In this document: in pieces, positions 1 to 8,427 of the stretch
How the letters are laid out: each line of letters opens with the position of its first letter
How positions within the stretch are numbered: the stretch's first letter is position 1
DNA from: Ralstonia sp. TCR112
GTDB taxonomy: Bacteria > Pseudomonadota > Gammaproteobacteria > Burkholderiales > Burkholderiaceae
Assembly: GCF_007997035.1 (NCBI RefSeq)
Contig: NZ_VOSS01000081.1
Span: 1-36,912, forward strand
DNA: 36,912 nucleotides
Direction of reading: 5' to 3'
Made by a program: the position numbers and the translations under genes
The notes under the pieces: generated by a model
Databases searched by the model: none
Seen by the model: only the letters and a program-made list of their open reading frames with translations
Told to the model about the DNA's origin: nothing

Positions 1-697
1 TTTGGTTCAATCGTGAAGTCGCCCCGACTGCCACCCGGCGCGAGAAGATGCGCAGTGTCTCGGTGCGGCTGTCGACGGTCTGCTGCGCCAGCGCGATGCG
101 CTCGTCCAGTTCGCGCATGACCAGATAGCTGTCGGCCACCTGTGCGATCAACCCAAGCGCGACTGCGCGGCGCGCTGCGTCGGACGCTACGTAGCTTTCC
201 AGAGCGGCGTCGTTGAGGTTGCGCACGCGCCCCCAGAAATCGATCTCCCAGCTGGAGACACCGGCCCCCACCTGGTACTGGGTGACACGCATGGGCATGC
301 CGAATGGGCTGACGTCCGCCGGAATGCTCAGGCGGCTAACGCCGGCCTGCGCGTCAAGGTGCGGAAAAGACTCCGAGCGCTGGATGCCAAACGCGGCACG
401 CGCCTCTTCCACGCGCAGCACGGCAGTGCGCAAGTCACGGTTGTTCTCCAGCGCTTGCGCAATCAACGCCTGCAGGCGCGTGTCCGTAAAGTACGCCTGC
501 CAGCCGGTGGCGGCGGCGGACAGGCCGTCCGTGCCGTCGTCGGTGTCGTAGTGCTGGGCCACAGGCAACGCGGGCGCCTCGTAAGGCGGCGCCATCGAGA
601 TGCAGGCCGACAGGGCCAGCACAGCGGCGGCGGCCATCGCGGCGGCGCGGGTGCCTGCGTAGCTGCCATGCTGCCGGCGTTGTTTCTCCACACGCAT
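1..697 (-). CDS. NodT-family RND efflux outer-membrane lipoprotein (partial, C-terminus beyond left edge)
   Basis: This is the N-terminal 232 residues of an outer-membrane channel protein of the NodT/OprM family, which forms the exit duct of tripartite RND pumps. The start ATG lies directly after the PHA synthase stop codon with no spacer. The translation begins MRVEKQRRQHG, followed by a hydrophobic stretch ending in the lipobox LSAC (cysteine near residue 32), so a lipid-anchored mature protein is predicted. The segment WQAYFTDTRLQALIAQALENN and the later WEIDFWGRVRN are typical family signatures, and the alpha-helical repeats LRVEEARAAFG and VADSYLVMRELDERIALAQQ follow. No stop codon occurs before the window edge. 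The partner adaptor and pump are not visible and may lie further left. Cotranscription with phaC is inferred from the direct abutment. Confidence 0.88.
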   Translation of the reverse strand, partial: MRVEKQRRQHGSYAGTRAAAMAAAAVLALSACISMAPPYEAPALPVAQHYDTDDGTDGLSAAATGWQAYFTDTRLQALIAQALENNRDLRTAVLRVEEARAAFGIQRSESFPHLDAQAGVSRLSIPADVSPFGMPMRVTQYQVGAGVSSWEIDFWGRVRNLNDAALESYVASDAARRAVALGLIAQVADSYLVMRELDERIALAQQTVDSRTETLRIFSRRVAVGATSRLNQ

Positions 698-2479
698 CTA
701 TTTCTCCAGCACGTAGGTGCCGGGCGCATCGGCCAATGGCGGGAATCCTGGAACGCCCATCTTCGGCGGCTTCACCACTGCGGAGCCCGAGGCATGTTCA
801 ACGAGCCATGCATGCCACGCCGGCCACCAAGAGCCGTCTGTGGCGGGTGCCGAGGCCAGCCAATCATCCGGCGCCGCCGATGTCTCGCCTGCATGGCGTG
901 TCTGCATCTGGAAACGCCGATGCGAGTTGACGGGCGGGCTCACGATGCCGGCGTTATGGCCGCCGCTGGTCAACACGAACGTCAGCTCAGCCTCGGTCAG
1001 GTGATGCAGCTTGTAGACGGAGCGCCAGGGCGCCACGTGGTCGGTCAGCGTGCCCACCACGAAGATGGGCAAATCGATATCGTTGAGCGCCACCGGCTTG
1101 CCGTTGACGGGGTAGCGGCCCTCGCTCAGGTCGTCGTTCAGAAACAGGTGCCGCAGGTACTGGCTGTGCATGCGCGCGGGCATGCGCGTGGCATCGGCGT
1201 TCCAGGCCATCAGGTCGTTCATGGGCGCGCGGTCTCCCAGCAGGTATTCGCCCACCAGGCGCGACCACAACAAGTCGTACGAGCGCAGCATCTGGAAGGC
1301 CCCGGCCATCTGGCTGGCACGCAGATAGCCGGTCTGCTCCATCTGTGCTTCAAGCAGGCTGACCTGGGCCTCGTCGATGAACAGGCCCAGTTCGCCCGGT
1401 TCACAAAAATCGGTCTGGGCGGCAAACAGCGTCATGGAGGCCAGCCGCGCATCGCCATCGCGTGCCATGGCAGCGGCGGCAATCGCCAATAGCGTGCCCC
1501 CAAGGCAGTAGCCGGTCGCATGTACGCGCTGGCCCGGCACGATGGCATTGACGGCATCGAGCGCGGCAAAGACGCCGAGCTTCAGGTAGTCATCCATGTC
1601 GAGGTCGCGATCCGCCTCGTCAGGGTTCTTCCAGGAGATGCAGAACACGGTATGGCCCTGCTCGACCAGATAGCGGATCAGTGAGTTCTGCGGCGACAGG
1701 TCCAGGATGTAGTACTTCATGATCCAGGCCGGCACGATCAGGATGGGCTCGGCCTGGACCTTGCCCGTGGCCGGTGCGTACTGGATCAGCTCGATCAGCC
1801 GATTGCGCAGGACCACCTTGCCGGGCGTGATGGCCACGTCGCGGCCCACCATAAAGCGTTCGGTACCGGCAGCGGGCGCGCCGCTCAAGGAGCGCTCCAG
1901 GTCGTCAAGCGCATTGAGCGCGCCGCGCACGAGATTGGTGCCGTGCTGTTCAAAGGTCCGGCGCAGGACAATCGGGTTGGTTGCCAATTGGTTGCCCGGC
2001 GACATCATGTCGAGCCACTGACGCGCAGCAAAGGCGACCACGTCCTCATGATGTTTGGCGACTCCCCACACGCCGCGCGTCGCCGCCTCCCACCATTGTT
2101 CTGTCAAGAGGAAGGCCTGATGCAGCACGTTGAACGGCCACAAGCGCCACTCGTCGGCAGAGAAACGACGGTCGCGGGCCGGCGGCTGGACGCAAAGACA
2201 CGCGTTCTGGGGGCCGGACGCCATGCAGTTCCGGATGTAACCCTCGAGTTGTTGGGCCTGCGTCAGCGCCAAGCGGTACAGATCCAGCTGCTTGCCGGGA
2301 GAGACGGCCAGATGCAGCGCCCAGTCGAGCAGCGCCAGTTGCATCGATGCAAGCGACAGCGAATTGGAGGCGCGGGCAAGCGCAGCGTGAAACGGTTGGT
2401 CGATCTGCTCAGCAGTCAACGAAGACGGCACGGGGGCGGTGCGCATGGTCGGGGCGTCAAACGATTGCGAAATATGCAA
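698..2479 (-). CDS. phaC: Class I poly(3-hydroxyalkanoate) synthase (PhaC paralog)
   Basis: Cytoplasmic, granule-associated enzyme that polymerises (R)-3-hydroxyacyl-CoA into polyhydroxyalkanoate. At 593 aa it has the length of class I synthases. The alpha/beta-hydrolase core shows the lipase-like box GYCLGG with the nucleophile at Cys325, the acid at Asp480 (TLTDHVAPW) and the base at His508 (SGGHN), so the full catalytic triad is present. Family motifs PAWIMKYYILDLSPQNSL and CISWKNPDEAD precede the box. No phaA, phaB or phaR is adjacent, so this is probably a secondary copy outside the main PHA operon. It sits between a small secreted protein upstream and a NodT-type lipoprotein whose ATG directly follows its TAG, which is an unusual partnership. 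Start chosen at MHISQSF; an in-frame ATG eleven codons downstream (MRTAPVP) is an alternative. Confidence 0.93.
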   Translation of the reverse strand: MHISQSFDAPTMRTAPVPSSLTAEQIDQPFHAALARASNSLSLASMQLALLDWALHLAVSPGKQLDLYRLALTQAQQLEGYIRNCMASGPQNACLCVQPPARDRRFSADEWRLWPFNVLHQAFLLTEQWWEAATRGVWGVAKHHEDVVAFAARQWLDMMSPGNQLATNPIVLRRTFEQHGTNLVRGALNALDDLERSLSGAPAAGTERFMVGRDVAITPGKVVLRNRLIELIQYAPATGKVQAEPILIVPAWIMKYYILDLSPQNSLIRYLVEQGHTVFCISWKNPDEADRDLDMDDYLKLGVFAALDAVNAIVPGQRVHATGYCLGGTLLAIAAAAMARDGDARLASMTLFAAQTDFCEPGELGLFIDEAQVSLLEAQMEQTGYLRASQMAGAFQMLRSYDLLWSRLVGEYLLGDRAPMNDLMAWNADATRMPARMHSQYLRHLFLNDDLSEGRYPVNGKPVALNDIDLPIFVVGTLTDHVAPWRSVYKLHHLTEAELTFVLTSGGHNAGIVSPPVNSHRRFQMQTRHAGETSAAPDDWLASAPATDGSWWPAWHAWLVEHASGSAVVKPPKMGVPGFPPLADAPGTYVLEK

Positions 2480-2630
2480 TCCATTAGATGCCAGGGGCTA
2501 CCGCCCGGACTTGATGCACCTCAAACCGGGACAAGAGGGCGGACTCTAGGTGGAGTCACAGAAACGACATCTGGGGGTGGAAATCCGGGCAGCAGGTCAC
2601 TACCGCGCGCCCCCGGGGCAACCTTGTCGT

Positions 2631-2963
2631 CTACCGATGCGTCGGCTCACCTCGCATATCCGCGGATCCGCCCGACCCCGCGGCCGCGCCCGTTCCTGCC
2701 AAACCGTCGCTACCGCCGGATCCACGCGATCCGGCCGAGGTGCCGGCGCCCTCGGGGCCGGATGCTTTGGGCGCGGACGCCGGCACTGTATTGGGATGCC
2801 GGGGCAGGGATTTTTTTGTCGCCTGAGGTGGAGCCGCCGCTGCGGAAGCTGGCCGCGCAGAGTCCATCTTCCCGGGCTGCGCGAACGAAAGCCCACTTCC
2901 CCATCCCAGCAAAACGAGCAAGCCAGCCGCTGCCCTCTTCTGCACTTTCCGTACGTCGTCCAT
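2631..2963 (-). CDS. Small secreted Pro/Ala/Gly-rich protein of unknown function
   Basis: A 110-residue protein that I do not recognise. It begins MDDVRKVQKRAAAGLLVLLGW and continues into GSGLSFAQ, a plausible Sec signal peptide with cleavage near residue 29. The mature part is low-complexity, rich in Ala, Pro, Gly and Ser (for example KASGPEGAGTSAGSRGSGG), with no cysteine and no predicted fold. The start was chosen because GGAGG lies about 6 nt upstream of this ATG; an ATG 14 codons further upstream lacks such a site. It points the same way as phaC, about 150 nt ahead of it, and is divergent from the dehydrogenase operon. High-GC low-complexity frames can be spurious, but the signal peptide plus ribosome-binding site support a real gene. 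Confidence 0.5.
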   Translation of the reverse strand: MDDVRKVQKRAAAGLLVLLGWGSGLSFAQPGKMDSARPASAAAAPPQATKKSLPRHPNTVPASAPKASGPEGAGTSAGSRGSGGSDGLAGTGAAAGSGGSADMRGEPTHR

Positions 2964-3112
2964 GCTCGGCCTCCGGTGCGTGCCGGTGTTTGAAGCAGCC
3001 GACATGCCATCGGTATCCGTTCGCAGTCACGATTCTTGCTGCCCGGTCGTCTTTCAGCGTTTTGTTTCGCGCTGAGCCGCCATCGTCAACATCCCCGAAG
3101 ACGGAGCCCGAT

Positions 3113-3982
3113 ATGCACGACGACTTCAAACCGGCCCGACGCCGCTTGCTCAAGGCCCTGGGGATCACGCTGCCCGCCTCGACCACCGTATTCGCTGGCG
3201 CGCAAAGCCCAGCGGCACGCACATCCGAGCACCTTCCGGGCATGACTGCCACGCCGGGGCCAAGCGCCACCTCCGGCGCAGCGGCGACTGAACCTGTGAG
3301 TCTTTTCTTCAATGCAGACGAAAAAGCGGCGGTCGATGCGATCGTTGCGCGCCTGATTCCGGCAGACGAACTTGGGCCCGGCGCAAAAGAGGCCGGTGTC
3401 ACGGTCTTTCTGGATCGACAACTGGCGGGCAGTTTCGGCAGCGGCGCGAACTTTTATCGCCATGGCCCGTTCCAGCAAGGCACACCGGAACAGGGCTATC
3501 AGCTGGCGCTTACACCGGCGGAATGCTACCGCCTCGGGCTGGCGGCATTGGACCGTGCCTGCGCGAACCGTTATGGCGGAAAGCGATTCGCCCAGCTCGA
3601 TACAGCAACACAGGACGCGGTGCTCAGCGAGGCTGAAGCCGGCAAGCTTGAGATGGACGCCGTGCCGAGCGCGGTGTTCTTCCAGACGCTCTTGGACGGC
3701 GCTGTCGAGGGCTATTTCTCCGACCCCATCTACGGCGGCAACCGCGACATGGTGGGCTGGAAGCTGGTCGGTTTTCCGGGCGCAATGGCCAGTTTTGCCA
3801 ATGACATCGAGCGACACAACCAGCCCTACACGCGCGCGCCCGTTTCGATCGCTACCGCACACCCGCACGACATGGCGACAGCGCCCCCGCGCTCAGAAGC
3901 GCAGCCGATTGCCTTCGTCGCGCTTGCCAGTAACGAGGTATGCCGCAGCCGCACGGGCACCGATAACGGAGGCGGCGAATGA
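3113..3982 (+). CDS. Gluconate 2-dehydrogenase subunit 3 family protein (small Tat subunit)
   Basis: The 289-aa small subunit of a membrane-bound, periplasm-facing flavoprotein dehydrogenase. The N-terminus ARRRLLKALG followed by a hydrophobic stretch resembles a twin-arginine signal, which in this family exports the folded flavoprotein partner as a complex. The conserved core includes FFNADEKAAVDAIVARLIPAD near residues 65-85 and the C-terminal YFSDPIYGGNRDMVGWKLVGFPGA block, both characteristic of the family. The start ATG is preceded by ACGGAG about 7 nt upstream. Its stop overlaps the ATG of the GMC subunit (ATGA), so the two are translationally coupled. The substrate cannot be read from this subunit; gluconate is only the family name. 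Confidence 0.88.
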   Translation: MHDDFKPARRRLLKALGITLPASTTVFAGAQSPAARTSEHLPGMTATPGPSATSGAAATEPVSLFFNADEKAAVDAIVARLIPADELGPGAKEAGVTVFLDRQLAGSFGSGANFYRHGPFQQGTPEQGYQLALTPAECYRLGLAALDRACANRYGGKRFAQLDTATQDAVLSEAEAGKLEMDAVPSAVFFQTLLDGAVEGYFSDPIYGGNRDMVGWKLVGFPGAMASFANDIERHNQPYTRAPVSIATAHPHDMATAPPRSEAQPIAFVALASNEVCRSRTGTDNGGGE

Positions 3983-5745
3983 AGACCTTTCCCCCAGTGG
4001 ATGCCGTAATCATTGGCGGCGGCTGGACCGGCGCCATCATCGGCAAGGAGTTGGCGGCACATGGCTCGCGTGTGGTGGTGATGGAGCGTGGGCAGCCCCG
4101 CTGGCCGTCGCCCGACTTCCAGGCGCCGGCAATCCACGACGAACTGAAATACACGCGCCGGCATGCGCTGCACCAGGACACGTCGACCGAGACCTTCACC
4201 TTCCGCAACCGCAGCGACCAGGTGGCCTTGCCGATGCGCCGCTGGCAGTTCGCCTATCCGGCCACGCATCTGGGCGGTGCCGGCAACCACTGGTCCGGCG
4301 CCTATTACCGGTTCGACCCGACCGACCTCAAGCTGCGCAGCCACTATCGCCAGCGCTATGGCGACCGCATCTTCGATGCCAACCTCACCGCCCAGGACTG
4401 GCCCCTCACCTACGACGAGCTGGAACCGTATTACGACCGCTTCGACTACCTGATCGGCGCGTCGGGTTTTGCCGGCAACCTGAAGGGGCAGTTGCAGCCG
4501 GGCGGCAACCCCTTCGAGCCGTGGCGCTCGCGGCCGTATCCGAATCCGCCGATGAAGGTGCCGTTTGCATCGGCATTGTTCGGCACGGCTGCGGCATCAC
4601 TGGGATACCACCCCTACATCCAGCCCTCTGCGCTGTGCACGCGCCCGTACGTGAACACCGAGGGGCTGCCGATGAATGCGTGCGTGTATTGCGGCTTTTG
4701 CTCCAACTTCGGCTGCGAGCATTTTGCGAAGGCGTCCCCGCAAATCTGTGTCCTGCCGGCGGCGCTCAAGCTCAACACGTTTGAGCTACGCACGAACGCC
4801 CACGTGCTGAAGGTCGAGCTGGACGAAGCGCGCAAGCACGCGCGCGGCGTGACCTATGTCGACGCCACAGGCCAGCAGTTCTTCCAGCCCGCAGAGATGG
4901 TGGTGCTGTGCGCGTTCAGCGTTCAGAACGTGCGGCTGCTGCTCCTGTCCGGCATCGGCAAGCCTTACGACGCTGCCACGGGCCAAGGCGTGGTGGGCCG
5001 CAATTACACGCACCAGACAACGTCCGGCGTGAACCTGTTCTTCGACGAGAAGACGTGGCTCAACCCCTTCATGGGCGCCGGTGCCGCGGCGGTGACGATC
5101 GACGACTTCAGCGCTGACAACTTCGACCACGGCCCGCATGGCTTCGTCGGCGGCGGCTACATCCAGATCCAGGTGGTGAGCGGCGCGCCCATCGGATACC
5201 ACCCGACCCCGCACGGCACCCCGCAGTGGGGCAGCGCCTGGAAGCGTGCCGTGAAGCGCTATTACAACCATTCCGCGTCGATCACGATCACCGGCTCGGC
5301 CATGCCGACGCGCGGCGGCTATCTCGACCTGGACCCGACGTACCGCGACGTCTACGGCCTGCCGCTGCTGCGCATCACCTACGACTTTCCTGACAACGAC
5401 ATCCGCATGTCAGCCTTTCTGACCGACCGTGGGAACGCGATCGGCAAGGCCATGCAAGGTGTTGTGGCGACCGAGCCTGGCCCACGCAAGCGGCCGTACA
5501 CGGCGACAAGCTATCAGTCGACGCACCTCACGGGCGGCGCCGCGATCGGCGACGATCCGGCCACCAGTGTCGTCAACCGCTTCGGGCAATGCTGGGATGT
5601 GCCGAACGTGTTCGTGACCGGGGCCAGCCTCTTCCCGCAAAACTCCAACTACAACCCCACCGGTACCGTGGGCGCCACGGCGTACTGGATTGCCGACGCC
5701 ATCAACGCGCGCTATCTGAAGTCCCCCGGGAAGGGGCTGGTATGA
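3979..5745 (+). CDS. GMC-family FAD-dependent dehydrogenase, catalytic subunit
   Basis: A 588-aa flavoprotein of the glucose-methanol-choline oxidoreductase family and the catalytic subunit of the three-part dehydrogenase. The N-terminal Rossmann motif VIIGGGWTGAIIGKEL (residues 10-25) binds FAD. The block PATHLGGAGNHWSGAYYR (about residues 94-111) and the C-terminal NYNPTGTVGATAYWIADAIN are typical of the gluconate/2-ketogluconate/sorbitol dehydrogenase group. A cysteine-rich stretch CVYCGFCSNFGC lies near residue 234, as in several members of this group that carry an Fe-S cluster; that role is an inference here. It overlaps both neighbours by ATGA, giving a tight operon. It oxidises a sugar acid or polyol at the periplasmic face and passes electrons to the downstream cytochrome. 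The exact substrate is not determinable from sequence alone. Confidence 0.9.
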   Translation: MKTFPPVDAVIIGGGWTGAIIGKELAAHGSRVVVMERGQPRWPSPDFQAPAIHDELKYTRRHALHQDTSTETFTFRNRSDQVALPMRRWQFAYPATHLGGAGNHWSGAYYRFDPTDLKLRSHYRQRYGDRIFDANLTAQDWPLTYDELEPYYDRFDYLIGASGFAGNLKGQLQPGGNPFEPWRSRPYPNPPMKVPFASALFGTAAASLGYHPYIQPSALCTRPYVNTEGLPMNACVYCGFCSNFGCEHFAKASPQICVLPAALKLNTFELRTNAHVLKVELDEARKHARGVTYVDATGQQFFQPAEMVVLCAFSVQNVRLLLLSGIGKPYDAATGQGVVGRNYTHQTTSGVNLFFDEKTWLNPFMGAGAAAVTIDDFSADNFDHGPHGFVGGGYIQIQVVSGAPIGYHPTPHGTPQWGSAWKRAVKRYYNHSASITITGSAMPTRGGYLDLDPTYRDVYGLPLLRITYDFPDNDIRMSAFLTDRGNAIGKAMQGVVATEPGPRKRPYTATSYQSTHLTGGAAIGDDPATSVVNRFGQCWDVPNVFVTGASLFPQNSNYNPTGTVGATAYWIADAINARYLKSPGKGLV

Positions 5746-6593
5746 CCGAAGACCGCCCGCCCTCTCGCCGCCTGCCGGTCGTTTTATGGCTGCTGCCGTT
5801 GCTCGGCATTGCGCTGCCGATCTGCGCGGTCTTCTATGACATGTTGTCGGATCGGGGCATCTCGTCATTTCGTGGGGCAAGCCAGGCGCAAAACCATGCG
5901 AAGCCGCCAGGGAACGTGGCGGAAACCGGCACGGCGGTCAGGCGCGCCACCGATTTCATTCCCAAGCCGACGGCATGGTCCGCCCTGCTGGCAAAGGCGC
6001 CGCAAGAGGACACCGCGCGCGCGCGAATCCTTGTCACGCAGGGCAGTGGCGCCGTGCCGCCTGCATGCGCGACCTGCCATGGGGCGAAGTCGGTGGCGCC
6101 GCAACCGTTTCCTGCGCTGGAGGGATTGCCGGCTGAGTACATCGTCAAGCAACTGCTCGATTACCGCAGCGGCGCGCGGCAATCGTCCGTCATGCAACCG
6201 GTCGCGCGGGAATTGTCGGACAGCGATATCACAGCAGTCGCGCGGTACTACGCGGCGCAAGCGCGGCCGGGCACCGCAGCGTTGCCCACGGATGGCGCCG
6301 CCGCGAGCTTGCATTGGTCCGGCGACAACGGGCGTGCCCTGCCCGCCTGCGCAGACTGCCACGGCGCTTCGGGGCGTGGCGGCGGCCCGGTCCTGCCACC
6401 GCTGACGGGGCAGCCCAAAGGCATGGTCGCTGCGCAGCTCAATGCGTTTCGCTCCGGCACGCGCGCCAACGACGACGACGGCGTCATGCGCGCTTTTGCA
6501 CACCGCCTGACCGCTGCCGAGATCGAAGGCCTCGACAACTTCTATGCCGCAGCTTCCGCCCCGCAGGGCGGCGTCCGCAAGCCAGCGCAGTAG
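5742..6593 (+). CDS. Membrane-anchored diheme cytochrome c (dehydrogenase electron-transfer subunit)
   Basis: A 283-aa c-type cytochrome with one N-terminal membrane segment (about residues 11-33) and two heme-attachment motifs, CATCH (109-113) and CADCH (203-207). Each is followed by a candidate axial methionine (Met151 in VMQPVA, Met249 in VMRAFAH), so it looks like a cytochrome c4-type tandem. Its ATG overlaps the GMC stop, indicating coupled translation, and it should carry electrons from the flavoprotein to quinone or a terminal oxidase. Classical gluconate dehydrogenases use a triheme subunit of roughly 400 or more residues, so this shorter diheme form is atypical. The neighbourhood supports it as the third subunit of this enzyme. 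Confidence 0.9.
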   Translation: MTEDRPPSRRLPVVLWLLPLLGIALPICAVFYDMLSDRGISSFRGASQAQNHAKPPGNVAETGTAVRRATDFIPKPTAWSALLAKAPQEDTARARILVTQGSGAVPPACATCHGAKSVAPQPFPALEGLPAEYIVKQLLDYRSGARQSSVMQPVARELSDSDITAVARYYAAQARPGTAALPTDGAAASLHWSGDNGRALPACADCHGASGRGGGPVLPPLTGQPKGMVAAQLNAFRSGTRANDDDGVMRAFAHRLTAAEIEGLDNFYAAASAPQGGVRKPAQ

Positions 6594-6639
6594 AAATCGA
6601 CCTGCCACATCCCGTTCAGATGAGACGGAGCCGCTACTT

Positions 6640-6660
6640 GCCCCAAGGCGGGGCGTTTCC
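6640..6660 (+). terminator. Possible terminator after the dehydrogenase operon
   Basis: A short hairpin, GCCCC-AAGGC-GGGGC, followed by GTTTCC, lies about 45 nt after the cytochrome stop codon. The stem is only 5 bp and the T-run is poor, so it may be a weak terminator or a chance structure. The rest of 6594-6782 shows no gene. Confidence 0.3.
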
Positions 6661-6782
6661 GTGGTACAACCGGCGCCAGCGTCTCATTCACTTCCTGCAT
6701 TCAGATCGACATCGGCGCACTTGCGGCCCGATCCACCTGCCTCGCCACCGAGGCACAACGACACCTCCATTTAGAGAAAACC

Positions 6783-6968
6783 GTGTTCACTTGCATCAAC
6801 CAGAGCTGCGGCACGCAGTGGCAGCTTTCCGACGTCGTCATCAAAGACGAGGGCCAAGGGCCGCTCTTCCGCTGTGCGCTATGCGGCGCACGCAACTATC
6901 TCAAACGCGTCGAAACCAAAGACGGCCGGGTCATCTACAAGCAAATCGAAGGCAAGCCGCTCAAGTGA
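6783..6968 (+). CDS. Zinc-ribbon mini-protein
   Basis: A 61-aa protein starting at a GTG codon (FTCINQSCGTQW). It has two cysteine pairs, CINQSC (4 and 9) and CALC (31 and 34), separated by about 21 residues, which fits a single zinc-ribbon or rubredoxin-like metal site. The C-terminus is basic (LKRVETKDGRVIYKQIEGKPLK). Its TGA overlaps a GTG that is an alternative start for the DbpA helicase, so the two are probably cotranscribed and possibly translationally coupled. Function is unknown; the link to an RNA helicase suggests, without proving, a nucleic-acid or ribosome-related role. No strong Shine-Dalgarno sequence precedes the GTG. Confidence 0.68.
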   Translation: MFTCINQSCGTQWQLSDVVIKDEGQGPLFRCALCGARNYLKRVETKDGRVIYKQIEGKPLK

Positions 6969-6982
6969 TCCAACGCAACGAC

Positions 6983-8380
6983 ATGACCATCGAATCGACC
7001 GCCGCGCCCTTCAGCACCCTGCCGCTCGCCCCTGCCGTGCTGGCCAACCTCGCGCAGCTTGGCTACACCGACATGACGCCGATCCAGGCCGCAAGCCTGC
7101 CGATCGCCCTTGCGGGCCACGACCTGATCGCGCAGGCAAAAACCGGCAGCGGCAAAACCGCAGCGTTTGCGCTGGCTCTCCTCGCACGGCTCGACGCGCG
7201 CAGCTTCGACGTGCAGGCGATGGTGCTCTGCCCTACGCGCGAGCTGGCCGACCAGGTTGCGCAGGAGATCCGCCGCCTGGCGCGCGCCGAAGAAAACGTG
7301 AAGGTGCTGACGCTCTGCGGCGGCACACCGATGCGCCCGCAGGCGGCAAGCCTGGAGCACGGCGCCCACGTCATCGTCGGCACGCCGGGCCGCATCATGG
7401 ATCATCTGGAGCGCGGCAATCTCGCGCTCGGTGCACTGAAGACGCTCGTGCTGGACGAAGCCGACCGCATGCTCGACATGGGTTTCTTCGACGACATCGC
7501 GACGGTTGTGCGGCAATGCCCGGCCGACCGGCAAACGCTGCTGTTCTCGGCGACGTACCCGGAAGGCATTGCCAAACTGAGCCAGCGGATCCTGCGCAAC
7601 CCGAAAGAAGTAAAACTCCAAGAGCGCCACGACGACAGCAAGATTCGCCAGCGCTTTTACGAGGTAGCCGACAGCCAGCGGCTGCATGCGGTCGGGCTGT
7701 TGCTCAAGCACTATCGGCCGGTCAGCACGCTCGCGTTCTGCAACACGAAGCAGCAATGCCGCGACCTGCTCGACGTGTTGCGCGCGCAGGGCATTCACGC
7801 GCTTGCGCTGCATGGCGAACTCGAACAGCGCGAGCGGGATCAGGTGTTGATCCAGTTTGCGAACCGCAGTTGCTCGGTGCTGGTTGCGACCGACGTTGCC
7901 GCACGCGGGCTCGATATCGCCCAGCTTGAAGCGGTGATCAACGTTGACGTGACGCCCGATCCCGAAGTGCACGTGCACCGGATTGGCCGCACGGGCCGGG
8001 CCGATGAGAACGGCTGGGCGCTGAGCCTCGCCAGCATGGACGAGATGGGCCGCGTCGGCAATATCGAAGAGGCGATGGGCCGGGAGGTCGAATGGCACAA
8101 GCTCGACGAGCTTGATACCGGCAACGATGCGCCGCTGCTGCCGCCCATGGAAACGCTGCAGATTCTGGGCGGGCGCAAGGAGAAGATCCGCCCCGGCGAT
8201 GTGCTCGGCGCCTTGACCGGCGATGCAGGCTTTCGCGGCGATCAGATCGGCAAGATCAACGTGACGGAATTCTCGACCTACGTCGCGGTCGAGCGCGGCA
8301 TCGCACGCGACGCGCTGCGCAAGCTCAACGCCGGCACGGTGAAGGGCAAGAAGGTCCGGGTCCGACTGATGGAGGAGTGA
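6983..8380 (+). CDS. dbpA: ATP-dependent RNA helicase DbpA
   Basis: A 465-aa DEAD-box helicase. All core motifs are visible: the Q motif ending TPIQ, Walker A AKTGSGKT (52-59), PTRELA, TPGR, DEAD (158-161), SAT, ATDVAARGLD and HRIGRTGRA. The last 75 or so residues (KIRPGDVLGALTGDAG through KKVRVRLMEE) are the DbpA RNA-binding domain, which in E. coli recognises hairpin 92 of 23S rRNA and directs the enzyme to 50S subunit assembly. Its presence separates DbpA from RhlE/SrmB relatives. The ATG at MTIESTAAPF is given; a GTG six codons upstream, overlapping the stop of the zinc-ribbon gene, has GAAGG ahead of it and may be the true start. Confidence 0.95.
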   Translation: MTIESTAAPFSTLPLAPAVLANLAQLGYTDMTPIQAASLPIALAGHDLIAQAKTGSGKTAAFALALLARLDARSFDVQAMVLCPTRELADQVAQEIRRLARAEENVKVLTLCGGTPMRPQAASLEHGAHVIVGTPGRIMDHLERGNLALGALKTLVLDEADRMLDMGFFDDIATVVRQCPADRQTLLFSATYPEGIAKLSQRILRNPKEVKLQERHDDSKIRQRFYEVADSQRLHAVGLLLKHYRPVSTLAFCNTKQQCRDLLDVLRAQGIHALALHGELEQRERDQVLIQFANRSCSVLVATDVAARGLDIAQLEAVINVDVTPDPEVHVHRIGRTGRADENGWALSLASMDEMGRVGNIEEAMGREVEWHKLDELDTGNDAPLLPPMETLQILGGRKEKIRPGDVLGALTGDAGFRGDQIGKINVTEFSTYVAVERGIARDALRKLNAGTVKGKKVRVRLMEE

Positions 8381-8386
8381 CGCCCT

Positions 8387-8418
8387 GCCCTGCGGTCACC
8401 GGCTGCGGCTCGCAGGGC
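8387..8418. terminator. Inverted repeat between convergent dbpA and chrA
   Basis: GCCCTGCG (8387-8394) and CGCAGGGC (8411-8418) form an 8-bp perfect stem with a 16-nt loop in the 47-nt gap between two convergent genes. There is no T-run on either side, so an intrinsic terminator is only possible, not clear. Confidence 0.3.
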
Positions 8419-8427
8419 GCACGCGAC

